Assembly: GCF_041904905.1 (NCBI RefSeq)
Contig: NZ_JAYRMI010000044.1
Span: forward strand, 1-31,944
Source of the DNA: Zoogloea sp041904905
GTDB taxonomy: Bacteria > Pseudomonadota > Gammaproteobacteria > Burkholderiales > Rhodocyclaceae
Length of the DNA: 31,944 nucleotides
Direction of reading: 5' to 3'
Shown: piece after piece, positions 17,084-25,086 of the stretch
How positions within the stretch are numbered: the stretch's first letter is position 1
Layout of the letters: each line of letters opens with the position of its first letter
Translations under genes and position numbers: made by a program
The notes under the pieces: model-generated
Told to the model about the DNA's origin: nothing
What the model saw: only the letters and a program-made list of their open reading frames with translations
The model's database searches: none

Positions 17084-17407
17084 ATGAAACAGATCACGCC
17101 GACGCAGTTGTCCGAGTGGTTGCAGGATGCCAGCCGTCCTGCGCCCTTCCTCCTCGACGTGCGCGAGCCGTCCGAGTTTGCCTACTGTGCGATTCCGGGC
17201 TCGGTGCCGATGCCGATGGCCAGTGTGCCGGCGCGCTTCCAGGAGCTGCCCGACGAGGCCGAGATCGTGGTGATCTGCCACCACGGCGGGCGCAGCATGC
17301 AGGTGGCGATGTTCCTGGAGCGCCAGGGCGTGACCGGGGTCATCAATCTCGCCGGTGGCGTGGCCCAGTGGGCGCAGCAGGTCGATCCGGCCATGCCGCA
17401 GTATTGA
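17084..17407 (+). CDS. Single-domain rhodanese
   Basis: 107 aa, one rhodanese domain, no signal peptide. FLLDVREPSEFAYCAIPGS is the family opening. The active-site loop CHHGGRSMQVA gives the persulfide cysteine C65. It likely moves sulfane sulfur or acts as a redox/sulfur carrier in the cytoplasm (GlpE-like). It begins 13 bases after pcm and precedes tolC by 29 bases, a gene order I associate with betaproteobacteria. Confidence 0.92.
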   Translation: MKQITPTQLSEWLQDASRPAPFLLDVREPSEFAYCAIPGSVPMPMASVPARFQELPDEAEIVVICHHGGRSMQVAMFLERQGVTGVINLAGGVAQWAQQVDPAMPQY

Positions 17408-17436
17408 GACGTGCGAAACGAGTGACGGAGAACGCG

Positions 17437-18762
17437 ATGAGACGGGTTGCAGGACGTGTGGTGCTGGCGATGGCGGCGAGCCTGGTGGCAGGGGCTGCCA
17501 CGGCGGCGGATCTCGAGCAGGTGTACCGGGATGCCCTGGCCTACGATGCGGCGCTGGCGAGTGCCCGTGCGTCCCTCGAGGCCGGTCGCGAGAAGCTGCC
17601 CCAGGGGCGTGCCGGGCTGCTGCCGTCGGTCAGCCTCACCGGCAACTCCAACTGGAACAAGGCCGATCTCAAGCACTACGACGTGACCCGGGGCTACAAC
17701 AGCAACGGTTGGCAGGTGCAGCTCACCCAGCCCCTGTTCCGCTGGCAGAACTGGGTTCAGTACCAGCAGGGCGAGATGCAGGTGGCGCTGGCCGAGGCCC
17801 AGTACCAGCAGGCCCGCCAGGATCTGACCGTGCGGGCCGCCCAGGCCTATTTCGACGTGCTGGTGGCCCAGGATGTGCTGGCCGCGGCCAGCGCACTGCA
17901 CGAGGCCAACACCCAGCAGCTGGCGCTGGCCAAGAAGAGCTTCGAGGTGGGCACGGTCACTGTCACCGACGTCCATGAAGCCCAGTCCCGCGCCGATCTG
18001 TCGTCGGCCCAGGTGATCGCCGCGGAGAGCGATCTGGCGGTCAAGCGCCACGCCTTGCTGGTGCTCACCGGCAAGGAGCCCGACGTGCTGAAGGGGCTGC
18101 GCAAGGGGGTGGCCTTGAGCCGCCCCGAGCCGGCCGACATCCAGGCTTGGGTGAATTCGGCCGAGAACGGCAGCTACGTGGTGCAGGCTGCCCAGGTGGC
18201 ACGGGAGATCTCCCAGCGGGAGGTGGAGCGCAACCGCGCCGGCCACCTGCCCACCGTCGATCTGGTGGCGAGCTACGGTAACGCGGCGTCGTCCACCGCG
18301 CCGCTGTCGGCGCTTACGCCGATCCGCACCAACACCGACTCCACCGTCGTCGGCGTGCAGCTCGCGCTGCCGCTATTCCAGGGCGGCAGCGTGACTTCCC
18401 GCGTCCGCGAGGCCGCGGCCCTGCGCGACAAGGCCAGCGCCGATCTCGACAACGCCCGCCGCACGGCCGCCCAGAATGCCCGCCAGGCTTACCTGGGCGT
18501 GACCAGCGGGCTGGCGCAGGTGAAGGCCTTCGAGGCGGCCCAGGTGTCGTCCCGCTCCGCCCTCGACGCCAACAAGCTGGGCTACGAGGTGGGGGTGCGG
18601 ATCAACATCGATGTGCTGAACGCCCAGAGCCAGCTCTACGACACCCTGCAGAAGCTCTCCAAGGCCCGCTACGACACCTTGCTGGCCCAGCTCAAGCTGA
18701 AGGCGGCGGCAGGGACGCTGGCGGACGAGGACATCAACGCGATCAACGTGCTGCTCGACTGA
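17437..18762 (+). CDS. tolC: TolC-family outer membrane channel protein
   Basis: 441 aa. A signal peptide spans about 1-24 (VVLAMAASLVAGAATAA). Two outer-membrane-efflux repeats follow: DLEQVYRDALAYDAALASAR through VRAAQAYFDVLVAQDVL, then a second half with TVVGVQLALPLFQGGSVTSR and GYEVGVRINIDVLNAQSQLY. This is the TolC layout of beta strands and long helical hairpins forming a trimeric channel. GGAG lies 6 bases before ATG 17437. It may be the exit duct for the RND pump upstream, while the type I operon carries its own TolC-like gene. Confidence 0.93.
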   Translation: MRRVAGRVVLAMAASLVAGAATAADLEQVYRDALAYDAALASARASLEAGREKLPQGRAGLLPSVSLTGNSNWNKADLKHYDVTRGYNSNGWQVQLTQPLFRWQNWVQYQQGEMQVALAEAQYQQARQDLTVRAAQAYFDVLVAQDVLAAASALHEANTQQLALAKKSFEVGTVTVTDVHEAQSRADLSSAQVIAAESDLAVKRHALLVLTGKEPDVLKGLRKGVALSRPEPADIQAWVNSAENGSYVVQAAQVAREISQREVERNRAGHLPTVDLVASYGNAASSTAPLSALTPIRTNTDSTVVGVQLALPLFQGGSVTSRVREAAALRDKASADLDNARRTAAQNARQAYLGVTSGLAQVKAFEAAQVSSRSALDANKLGYEVGVRINIDVLNAQSQLYDTLQKLSKARYDTLLAQLKLKAAAGTLADEDINAINVLLD

Positions 18763-18805
18763 GCCCGGGCTGGCCGATGGCCGGCCGCTTGCCCGCATCG
18801 AACAG

Positions 18806-18838
18806 GACGGCCGCTTGCGAAAGCGGCCGTCGGCTTTT
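18806..18838 (+). terminator. Terminator after tolC
   Basis: GACGGCCGCTT (18806-18816), loop GCGA, AAGCGGCCGTC (18821-18831): an 11-bp perfect stem followed by GGCTTTT. It lies between convergent tolC and the TPR gene. The T-run is short but the stem is strong. Confidence 0.8.
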
Positions 18839-18855
18839 GGAGGGAGCGGTTTGCG

Positions 18856-20178
18856 TCAGGGCTTGGCGGGGCTGTCGAGCCGGGCGAGCTGGGCCCGGGC
18901 ATCGGCGGCGTCGGTGAAATTCGGGTCGAGCCTGAGGGCCGTCCTGAAGGCGGCGACGGCGTCCCGGGGGCGCCCGGCCGCGGCGTAGGCGAGGCCCAGG
19001 CGGTGGTGGATGCCGGCAGCACCGCGGCCTTCGGCGCGGCTCACCTTCTCCAGCACCGCGATGGCCGCCGCCATCTCGCCGCGCTTGTAGTGCACCCAGC
19101 CCAGGGTGTCCTGGAAATCCGCCACCTTGGGCGCCAGCGCTACCGCCTTGCGGGCCCAGTCGAGCACCGCGTCGGAGGGCCGGGCGCTGTCTTCGGCGGC
19201 CATCCAGGCCATGTTGTTGTAGGGCAGGGGGCGTTCCGGGTCGATGCGCACCGCGGCCTGGTAGGCGGTCTGGGCTTCGCGCAGTTGCCCGGCCCGCTGG
19301 TGGGCCATGCCCAGTTTGAGCTGGGCGTCGTAGCGCTTGGGCTGGGCCCGGGCGACGGTCTGGTATTCGGCGATGGCCCGCTGGACATCGCCCTGGGCGA
19401 GGAAGATGTCGCCCTTGGCGAGGCGGGCGGGGTCGTAGTCGGCGTTGGCGGCCAGCGCCCGGTCGAAGGCGGCGTGGGCGCCCTTGAAATCCTGCTGCAT
19501 CTGCAGCGCGAGGCCCAGGCCGTGGAGGGGGAGCGGGTTGCCCGGGGAGAGCCCGATGGCGGCCTCGAACTCGCCGATGGCGTTGCCGGGGTTCTTCTTG
19601 TCGAGCCAGATCGTGCCCAGGGCGTAGTGGGCGCCGCCCAGCCGGGGGTTGAGCTGCAGCGCGCGGCGGTAGAAGTCGGCCGCCAGATCGGCGTTGCGGC
19701 GGATGTTGTAGTTCAGGTCGCCCAGGTCCACCAGGGGCAGAGCGGCTTTGGGGTCGGCGGCGATGGCGGCCTTCCAGGCTTTCTCGGCGTCGGGGAAGTG
19801 CTTCCGGGCGTACTGCCAGCGGCCCCAGGCGGTGAGGGCGTCGGCGTTCCTGGGGGCGACTTCGAGGGCGTGCTTGAGCCACTTCTGCACGTCGTCGGGC
19901 AGGTTGCGGATGCGCGCCGATTCGGCGTGACCGAGCGCCGGCAGCGGCGAGCGGGGATCGAGCCGGGCGGCTTCGTCGAACAGCGCGTCGGCGCGGGCGT
20001 AATCGAGCTTGCGCAGGGCCTCGTGGCCGGTGCGCAGTTTGGCGGCGAAAGGGGATTCCTGGGCAGACGCCTCGAAGCGGGTGGCCCCGCTTTCCGACAT
20101 TTCGAGCAGCGCATGGGCCGGGCTGCCAGCCAGCGCGAGGAGGGTCAGGAGCAGGGGGCCGGCGACGCGGGTTTTCAT
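18856..20178 (-). CDS. Exported TPR-repeat protein
   Basis: 440 aa from ATG 20178, chosen because it begins a signal peptide (VAGPLLLTLLALAGSPAHA); the longer frame to 20271 adds a proline-rich non-signal stretch. The rest is a run of tetratricopeptide repeats from about residue 45 to 430, for example LDYARADALFDEAARLDPRS, LGGAHYALGTIWLDKKNPGN and MAAAIAVLEKVSRAEGRGAA. Such proteins are periplasmic scaffolds. TPR proteins occur in exosortase/EPS loci, and the PEP-CTERM gene just upstream makes a link possible. It is about half the size I would expect for the known PEP-CTERM-system TPR lipoprotein and has no lipobox. SD weak. Confidence 0.88.
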   Translation of the reverse strand: MKTRVAGPLLLTLLALAGSPAHALLEMSESGATRFEASAQESPFAAKLRTGHEALRKLDYARADALFDEAARLDPRSPLPALGHAESARIRNLPDDVQKWLKHALEVAPRNADALTAWGRWQYARKHFPDAEKAWKAAIAADPKAALPLVDLGDLNYNIRRNADLAADFYRRALQLNPRLGGAHYALGTIWLDKKNPGNAIGEFEAAIGLSPGNPLPLHGLGLALQMQQDFKGAHAAFDRALAANADYDPARLAKGDIFLAQGDVQRAIAEYQTVARAQPKRYDAQLKLGMAHQRAGQLREAQTAYQAAVRIDPERPLPYNNMAWMAAEDSARPSDAVLDWARKAVALAPKVADFQDTLGWVHYKRGEMAAAIAVLEKVSRAEGRGAAGIHHRLGLAYAAAGRPRDAVAAFRTALRLDPNFTDAADARAQLARLDSPAKP

Positions 20179-20225
20179 GGTCCGGGGCGGTGGGGCAGGA
20201 GGAGGTTCAAGTTTGCCAGACTCCC

Positions 20226-20264
20226 AATGAAACGACCCCATCCAGGTTGTCCCGAATGGGGTCG
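20226..20264 (-). terminator. Terminator after the first PEP-CTERM gene
   Basis: Reading the minus strand, CGACCCCAT (20264-20256), a 14-base loop and ATGGGGTCG (20241-20233) form a 9-bp perfect stem followed by TTTCATT. It separates the PEP-CTERM gene from the TPR gene, so the latter probably has its own start or relies on read-through. Confidence 0.65.
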
Positions 20265-20284
20265 GTGTCACGCGGGCCGGACGA

Positions 20285-21373
20285 TCAGGCGGCGCGCTTG
20301 CGGCGGGACAGGCCCATGCCGGCCATCGCCAGGCTCAGCAGGCCGAGGGTGGCGGGTTCCGGCACCGTGCCGCCGCCCGGCGGGGGCGGGGGCAGCAGCA
20401 CGCCGCTGGCCGACGAGCCGAAGCCGAAGATGAAAGTGTCGGGGGCGCCGGTGGCGGGATCGCAGCCGACAAGGCCCGCGGAGCAGGAGCCGTAGGAGTA
20501 CAGGGCGATGTCCACCGTGGAGGCGTCGCCATCCACCAGACTGCGGGCGGCGTCGGCGGTGGCCTTGTCCGGCGCGACGCCGTAGTAGGTGGCGAACACG
20601 CGGGTGGCGCCGGCGGCCAGGGCTTCGAACTCGAAGTCGAACAGGGCGCCCTGGTCGGAGCTGGAGGAGCCCTGCAGGTTGCCGCTGCGGGAGTTGGTGA
20701 AGTTGGTGTTCTGCAGGCCGTAGCTCGTGAACGAGAACGGGTTGCCGGAGTTGAAGCCGTTGTTGTCGGTCTTGCGGACGTTGCTGCCGTTGGCGATGCC
20801 GCGCAGCGCGGGTACGCCCTGGATGCTGACGGATTCGTTGCCCGGGCTGGGGATGTCCCAGTCCATCACGCGACGGTAGACGAGATCGCCCGCGGCCAGG
20901 TTGGCACCGGTGAGGTTGGTGATCTTGACGACGGTTTCGTACAGGTAGGGCGTGGTGGCCAGGGGGTGGTAGTCGTGGCTCACCTGCAGGATCGCTGCGC
21001 CGGTGGCGTTCAGCACGTTCACCACCGAGACGGCGCTGTTGGCGGTGGAGGTGAAGCTCACCAGCGACAGGTTGGCGGTGCCCACGGCGCTGTTGGCGTA
21101 GCCGGCCTGGCCGGTGCTGGCGATGCCGACGCCCCAGCCTTCGCAGGTGCAGCCGGGCGAGGTGGAGTCGGAGTTGGTGCTCATCGAGCGCAGGCCGACG
21201 ACGGTGGTGCCGCTGCCCGCGGCGCTGGTGCCGCCGTTGACATTCAGGTCGCCGAGGTCGCGGACGCCGATCTGAACGGTGCCGTTGTCGATGATGGCTG
21301 CGGCGTTGGCGCCGCCTGCCACGAGGCCGGTGGCTGCCAGCAGCACGGCCATGGAGAGTTTGCTGGTTTTCAT
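20285..21373 (-). CDS. PEP-CTERM sorting domain protein (362 aa)
   Basis: The signal peptide is MKTSKLSMAVLLAATGLVAG, cut near ANA. The mature part is rich in Gly/Ser/Thr/Asn and beta-strand-like, with no catalytic motif. It has four cysteines, two in PGCTCEGWG and two in SCSAGLVGC. The tail has a proline-rich spacer (LLPPPPPGGG), then VPEPATLGLLSLAMAGMGLS and RRKRAA: the PEP motif, a membrane helix and basic end of the exosortase substrate signal (known: cleaved by EpsH/XrtA, linked to EPS biosynthesis and flocs). AAGGAG lies 11 bases before the ATG. A sigma-54 promoter and the shared 17-bp element lie upstream, divergent from ubiD. Exosortase itself is not in the window. Confidence 0.93.
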   Translation of the reverse strand: MKTSKLSMAVLLAATGLVAGGANAAAIIDNGTVQIGVRDLGDLNVNGGTSAAGSGTTVVGLRSMSTNSDSTSPGCTCEGWGVGIASTGQAGYANSAVGTANLSLVSFTSTANSAVSVVNVLNATGAAILQVSHDYHPLATTPYLYETVVKITNLTGANLAAGDLVYRRVMDWDIPSPGNESVSIQGVPALRGIANGSNVRKTDNNGFNSGNPFSFTSYGLQNTNFTNSRSGNLQGSSSSDQGALFDFEFEALAAGATRVFATYYGVAPDKATADAARSLVDGDASTVDIALYSYGSCSAGLVGCDPATGAPDTFIFGFGSSASGVLLPPPPPGGGTVPEPATLGLLSLAMAGMGLSRRKRAA

Positions 21374-21477
21374 AACCGGGGTAACTCCTTGATTAATGAC
21401 GATTGACGATGAGGCGGTTGGAGCGGGGGTGCGCGCCTGGGTCTGCTCGCCCGGCTGTTGGCACCGTGCCTGAAATG

Positions 21478-21493
21478 AGCAACTAACATGCCA
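21478..21493 (-). promoter_or_regulatory. Sigma-54 (-24/-12) promoter of the first PEP-CTERM gene
   Basis: On the minus strand TGGCATG (21493-21487), TTAG, TTGCT (21482-21478): GG-N10-GC spacing is exact, with 6/7 bases matching TGGCACG and a perfect TTGCW. Start predicted near 21467, giving a 94-base leader. Confidence 0.8.
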
Positions 21494-21535
21494 AAAACAA
21501 AATTTTTAACAAAGACAACGATTTGTGTTTGCTTG

Positions 21536-21573
21536 TGTAAATCTTTGACCTGATTTTGTAAAAATCGTCGACA
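21536..21573 (-). promoter_or_regulatory. Shared 17-bp upstream element (copy A) with a weaker neighbour
   Basis: TGTCGACGATTTTTACA on the minus strand (21573-21557), 63 bases upstream of the -24 box and centred near -98. It matches 15/17 bases of the copy at 24100-24116 and 13/17 of the copy at 30939-30955. A degenerate second copy, GGTCAAAGATTTACA (21550-21536), lies two helical turns nearer the promoter, as expected for paired enhancer-binding-protein dimers. Confidence 0.65.
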
Positions 21574-21700
21574 AATGATTTAAACGATAAATTCGGCTAA
21601 TGGGGACGGGTGGGCGAAACCGGGCTTACGGCATTACCATTCGGCTCTTTCCGATTCCGGGCCCGGTGCTGGCCCGTTACCCGAGGGGCTTTCCGATCCC

Positions 21701-23179
21701 ATGAGTACGCAAATTCACGACCTCCGCGACTTCATCGCCCGCCTGGAGCAGCTGGGCGAACTGCGCCGGGTGACGGCCGAGGTCGACCCGCATCTGGAGA
21801 TGACCGAGATCTGCGACCGCGTGCTGCGCGCGGGCGGCCCGGCCATCCTGTTCGAGAACCCCAAGGGGTACGCCATGCCGGTGCTGGCCAATCTGTTCGG
21901 CACGCCCCAGCGGGTGGCGCTGGGGATGGGCGAGAGCGGCGATGACTGGCAGGGCGCGCTGCGCGAGGTGGGCAAGCTGCTGGCCTTCCTGAAGGAGCCG
22001 GAGCCGCCCAAGGGGCTGAAGGACGCCTGGGAGAAGCTGCCGGTGTTCAAGCAGGTGCTCAACATGTCGCCCAAGACGGTGTCGTCGGCGCCGTGTCAGC
22101 AGGTGGTGAAGGAGGGGCGGGACGTGGACCTGGGCGGCCTGCCGATCCAGCACTGCTGGCCGGGCGATGTGGCGCCGCTCATCACCTGGGGCCTGGTGGT
22201 GACCCGCGGCCCGGGCAAGACGCGCCAGAACCTGGGCATCTACCGCCAGCAGGTGCTGGGGCCGAACAAGGTCATCATGCGGTGGCTGGCCCATCGGGGC
22301 GGGGCGCTGGATTACCTGGAGCACCAGAAGGCGAACCCGGGCCAGCCTTTCCCGGTTGCGGTGGTGCTGGGCTGCGATCCGGCGACGATCCTGGGGGCGG
22401 TGACGCCGGTGCCGGATTCGTTGTCTGAATACCAGTTTGCCGGGCTGCTGCGCGGCGCCAAGACCGAGCTGGTGAAATGCATCGGTTCGGATCTGCAGGT
22501 GCCGGCGTCGGCGGAGATCATCCTCGAGGGGGTGATCCACCCGGGCGAGACGGCGCTGGAGGGCCCCTACGGCGACCACACCGGCTACTACAACGAGCAG
22601 GCGGAGTTTCCGGTGTTCACCATCGAGCGGATCACCCACCGGCGCGACCCGATCTACCACAGCACCTACACCGGCAAGCCGCCCGACGAGCCGGCGATGC
22701 TGGGGGTGGCGCTCAACGAGGTGTTCGTGCCGCTGCTGCAGAAGCAGTTCACCGAGATCGTCGACTTCTACCTGCCGCCGGAGGGCTGCTCTTACCGGCT
22801 GGCGGTGGTGAGCATCCGGAAGCAGTACCCGGGCCACGCCAAGCGGGTGATGTTCGGGATCTGGAGCTTCCTGCGCCAGTTCATGTACACCAAGTTCATC
22901 ATCGTGGTGGACGACGACGTGAACATCCGCGACTGGAAGGAGGTGATCTGGGCGCTGACCACCCGGATGGATGGCACCCGCGACACCACGCTGGTGGATC
23001 ACACGCCCATCGATTACCTGGATTTCGCCAGTCCGGTGGCCGGGCTGGGCTCCAAGATGGGCCTCGACGCCACCAACAAGTGGCCAGGCGAGACCAACCG
23101 CGAGTGGGGCCGCGCCATCGAGATGAGCCCGGAGGTGAAGCAGCGGGTGGATGCGATGTGGAGCAGCCTGGGCCTGTAG
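21701..23179 (+). CDS. ubiD: 4-hydroxy-3-polyprenylbenzoate decarboxylase UbiD
   Basis: 492 aa, full length. LRDFIARLEQLGELRRVTAE opens the family. KTRQNLGIYRQQVLGPNKVI and MRWLAHRGGALDY cover the prenylated-FMN/Mn-binding region. EGPYGDHTGYYNEQAEFPVF (287-306) holds the acidic active-site residues including D292. The enzyme uses prenylated FMN (made by UbiX) to decarboxylate the ubiquinone precursor in the cytoplasm. It is an ordinary housekeeping gene between PEP-CTERM genes; nothing links it functionally to them. Confidence 0.96.
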   Translation: MSTQIHDLRDFIARLEQLGELRRVTAEVDPHLEMTEICDRVLRAGGPAILFENPKGYAMPVLANLFGTPQRVALGMGESGDDWQGALREVGKLLAFLKEPEPPKGLKDAWEKLPVFKQVLNMSPKTVSSAPCQQVVKEGRDVDLGGLPIQHCWPGDVAPLITWGLVVTRGPGKTRQNLGIYRQQVLGPNKVIMRWLAHRGGALDYLEHQKANPGQPFPVAVVLGCDPATILGAVTPVPDSLSEYQFAGLLRGAKTELVKCIGSDLQVPASAEIILEGVIHPGETALEGPYGDHTGYYNEQAEFPVFTIERITHRRDPIYHSTYTGKPPDEPAMLGVALNEVFVPLLQKQFTEIVDFYLPPEGCSYRLAVVSIRKQYPGHAKRVMFGIWSFLRQFMYTKFIIVVDDDVNIRDWKEVIWALTTRMDGTRDTTLVDHTPIDYLDFASPVAGLGSKMGLDATNKWPGETNREWGRAIEMSPEVKQRVDAMWSSLGL

Positions 23180-23236
23180 GCGGGGCGGCTCCAGGTCGGC
23201 GATGCGCCCCGGGGGGGTGCATCGCCCTGGTAACGA

Positions 23237-23264
23237 AAGACGGCAGCCCGCGGGCTGCCGTCTT
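23237..23264. terminator. Bidirectional terminator between ubiD and the second PEP-CTERM gene
   Basis: AAGACGGCAGCCCG (23237-23250) followed immediately by CGGGCTGCCGTCTT (23251-23264) is a 28-base perfect palindrome. The minus-strand exit continues TTTCGTTA and the plus-strand exit starts GCCTTG. It lies between convergent genes. Confidence 0.85.
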
Positions 23265-23281
23265 GCCTTGGAGAGGGCTGG

Positions 23282-23938
23282 TCAGCGCTGGCGGCGTGCC
23301 AGGGCCAGGGCACCGATGGCGCTGCCCAGAAGCATCAGCGAGGTGGGTTCGGGCACGCCGGTGCCTGGGTCGGTCAGGCCCTGGATGCCGACGGTGAAGC
23401 CGTGCCAGTGTTCGCTGGTGTCGGTGAAGGTGATCGAGGTGAAGTCGCCGAGCAGCTCGATGACGCCGTGCATCTCGCCGCTGCCGGTGAAGCCGGTGCC
23501 GCCCGGGTTGAGGACGGCTGTGCCGCAACCCCAGTAGCCGCAGCCTTCGCTGAGGACAGCGATGGGGGCGCCGAAGTCGACGACGTTGCCGTTCCAGCTG
23601 GTGAGGGCGATCAGCGGGTTGTGGACGCTCTGGCTGAAGGTGATGGTCTTGGTGCCGCCGGTGCTGAGGCCGATCAGATCGGTGGTGGCGGGGGCGTTGT
23701 CTACGGTGGCGCTGGTGTAGGTGGCGGGGTTGGTCCAGTAGAAGGTGCCGCCGCTGGTCTGGGCGAAGGCGTAGGCGCCGGTGAAGGTGACGCCGACGCT
23801 GCCCGTGCCGGTGGCGATGCTGCCGGTCACGCCGGAGGCGGCGGTCAGCGTGCTGGTCCAGTCGGTCCAGTAGGCGGGGGCGGCGAAGGCTGCGGGGGCC
23901 GCAAGGGCGGCACAGAGGGCGATGGGGAGTAGACGCAT
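23282..23938 (-). CDS. PEP-CTERM sorting domain protein (218 aa)
   Basis: ATG 23938 is chosen over an upstream in-frame ATG at 23992 because it has AGGAG 6 bases before it and begins the signal peptide LLPIALCAALAAPAAFA. The upstream ATG would also lie close to the predicted sigma-54 -12 box. The mature domain is Gly/Thr/aromatic-rich and beta-like (AYWTDWTSTLTAASGVTGS); two cysteines are close together (GCGYWGCG). The tail is GVPEPTSLMLLGSAIGALAL with ARRQR, a standard exosortase signal. Function beyond surface/matrix export unknown. Confidence 0.93.
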   Translation of the reverse strand: MRLLPIALCAALAAPAAFAAPAYWTDWTSTLTAASGVTGSIATGTGSVGVTFTGAYAFAQTSGGTFYWTNPATYTSATVDNAPATTDLIGLSTGGTKTITFSQSVHNPLIALTSWNGNVVDFGAPIAVLSEGCGYWGCGTAVLNPGGTGFTGSGEMHGVIELLGDFTSITFTDTSEHWHGFTVGIQGLTDPGTGVPEPTSLMLLGSAIGALALARRQR

Positions 23939-23987
23939 GACCGGCTCCTGTTCGGTGGATCGTGATTTTGTCGGTTGGCTCGAATGC

Positions 23988-24003
23988 AGCATTTTTCGGG
24001 CCT
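23988..24003 (-). promoter_or_regulatory. Candidate sigma-54 promoter of the second PEP-CTERM gene
   Basis: On the minus strand AGGCCCG (24003-23997), AAAA, ATGCT (23992-23988). GG-N10-GC is kept exactly, but the first T of each box is A. Start predicted near 23977, a 39-base leader. On its own this is a weak match; the element at 24100-24116 strengthens it. Confidence 0.55.
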
Positions 24004-24099
24004 GATCTTGCGTTTATTCAAAAATTGTTAATTTGATGCGGGAAATCAAGCTCGTGGGCCGCCCTCCGGTTTTTGGTGGGCGGCCGGCTTGCACTGTTT

Positions 24100-24116
24100 T
24101 GTAAAAAAGGTCGACA
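24100..24116 (-). promoter_or_regulatory. Shared 17-bp upstream element (copy B)
   Basis: TGTCGACCTTTTTTACA on the minus strand, 96 bases upstream of the -24 box and centred near -131. It differs from copy A at two positions. The CTGT/ACAG flanks add an outer dyad. Same orientation to its promoter as the other copies. Confidence 0.65.
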
Positions 24117-24151
24117 GCTGCGGGCGTGCGCCAGGCCGGCGCTCGGAAGGG

Positions 24152-24172
24152 GGGCCGGCGAGGTGCCGGCCC
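24152..24172 (-). terminator. GC-rich hairpin after the third PEP-CTERM gene
   Basis: GGGCCGGC (24152-24159), 5-base loop, GCCGGCCC (24165-24172), ten bases past the stop of the gene at 24182-24928. There is no T-run after it on the minus strand, so intrinsic termination is uncertain. Confidence 0.35.
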
Positions 24173-24181
24173 AGGGGGGTG

Positions 24182-24928
24182 TCAGCGGCGCGGCCGTCTG
24201 GCGGCGAGGCTGCCGAGGCCGAGGAGGGCGAGCAGGGCGCCCGAGGGTTCGGGGATTTCCAGGTGGAACTCGTAGCTCACGCCCTCGTAGAGGGTGAGGA
24301 TGCGGGCGGTGTAGTCGGCCTGGGCGATGAAGGCCCGGGCCTCGAAGAACGAGCCGGGCCAGAAGCCGGCGGGCATGTCGTAGAAGTAGCGTTCGGCGTA
24401 GCTGAAGGGGTAGAGCGGGGCGGCGAGATCCTTGCCGTCGAGCACGTCCATCTTGTAGATGGGCTCGATCATCTTGCCCAGGCTGGGCGAGTAGTTGTCG
24501 TAGAGCCCCTGGGCCCAGAAGTAGTCGCCCTTGTCGGCGCCGGCGTAGGTCCAGTCGATCTGGATCTCGAGGCCGCCGCTGCCTGCTTCGGCGATGGCGT
24601 CGAAGGTGCTGACCTGGAAGATGCCGCCGGGCAGCTTGCCGCCGTCCTTGAGGCTCCATTTGCCGGTGGCGGCGTTGCCGGTGTTCCAGGCGTCGAAGGA
24701 TTGCTTGAAGGTGGCGTCGGTGCCGGCCAGGGAGGCGCCGAGGTCGAGCAGGGCGGTGCTGGTGCAGTGGGTGTAGGCGGTGGCGTCGACGCCGACGCAG
24801 TGGGCGGCTTCGGCGAGGTAGGTGGGCGTGGGGTCGGTGAGCTTGATGGCGACGGCGTGGGCGCCGCCGGGCAGGGCGAGGGCGACGAGGCTGGCGCAGG
24901 CGGCAAGGCGGGGGCGGGACGGCTTCAT
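24182..24928 (-). CDS. PEP-CTERM-type sorting domain protein (248 aa)
   Basis: AGGAG precedes ATG 24928. A signal peptide spans about 1-25 (LAACASLVALALPGGAHAVA). The mature part begins IKLTDPTPTYLAEAAHCVGV, with two cysteines near the start. It contains ISQ-like beta segments such as GGLEIQIDWTYAGADKGDYF and no enzyme motif. The tail IPEPSGALLALLGLGSLAAR plus RPRR fits the exosortase signal. Unlike the other two PEP-CTERM genes, no sigma-54 box or 17-bp element is seen in the 158 bases upstream. It could be read through from the type I secretion operon on the same strand. Confidence 0.9.
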   Translation of the reverse strand: MKPSRPRLAACASLVALALPGGAHAVAIKLTDPTPTYLAEAAHCVGVDATAYTHCTSTALLDLGASLAGTDATFKQSFDAWNTGNAATGKWSLKDGGKLPGGIFQVSTFDAIAEAGSGGLEIQIDWTYAGADKGDYFWAQGLYDNYSPSLGKMIEPIYKMDVLDGKDLAAPLYPFSYAERYFYDMPAGFWPGSFFEARAFIAQADYTARILTLYEGVSYEFHLEIPEPSGALLALLGLGSLAARRPRR

Positions 24929-25045
24929 GGCGGCTCCTGACGTAGAGGGCTAAGGCGCCGCGCGGGGGCGCGGGCGCATCGTCTCTCCGGTCGGGGCGGC
25001 CTCTTGGGCGAGGCCTTTCTGCCTTGAAACTAGACGTTGCCGGCG

Positions 25046-25061
25046 AAAACCGCCAGGGCGG
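25046..25061 (-). terminator. Weak terminator-like hairpin after the type I secretion operon
   Basis: On the minus strand CCGCC-CT-GGCGG (25061-25050) is followed by TTTT (25049-25046). The stem is short and the loop tight, so termination is likely leaky, leaving room for read-through into the third PEP-CTERM gene. Confidence 0.3.
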
Positions 25062-25086
25062 CGACGAACGAGGGGTCTGCCGGCGC

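Larger units (their letters stand above)
21374..21700. other. Divergent intergenic region, PEP-CTERM gene / ubiD
   Basis: 327 bases with no gene. 21490-21600 is strongly AT-rich. It holds the sigma-54 type promoter (21478-21493) and 17-bp element (21557-21573) reading toward the PEP-CTERM gene. A weak sigma-70 candidate toward ubiD is TTGTAA (21556-21561), 17 bases, TTTAAA (21579-21584); it overlaps the 17-bp element, so the two directions may interfere. Confidence 0.55.
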
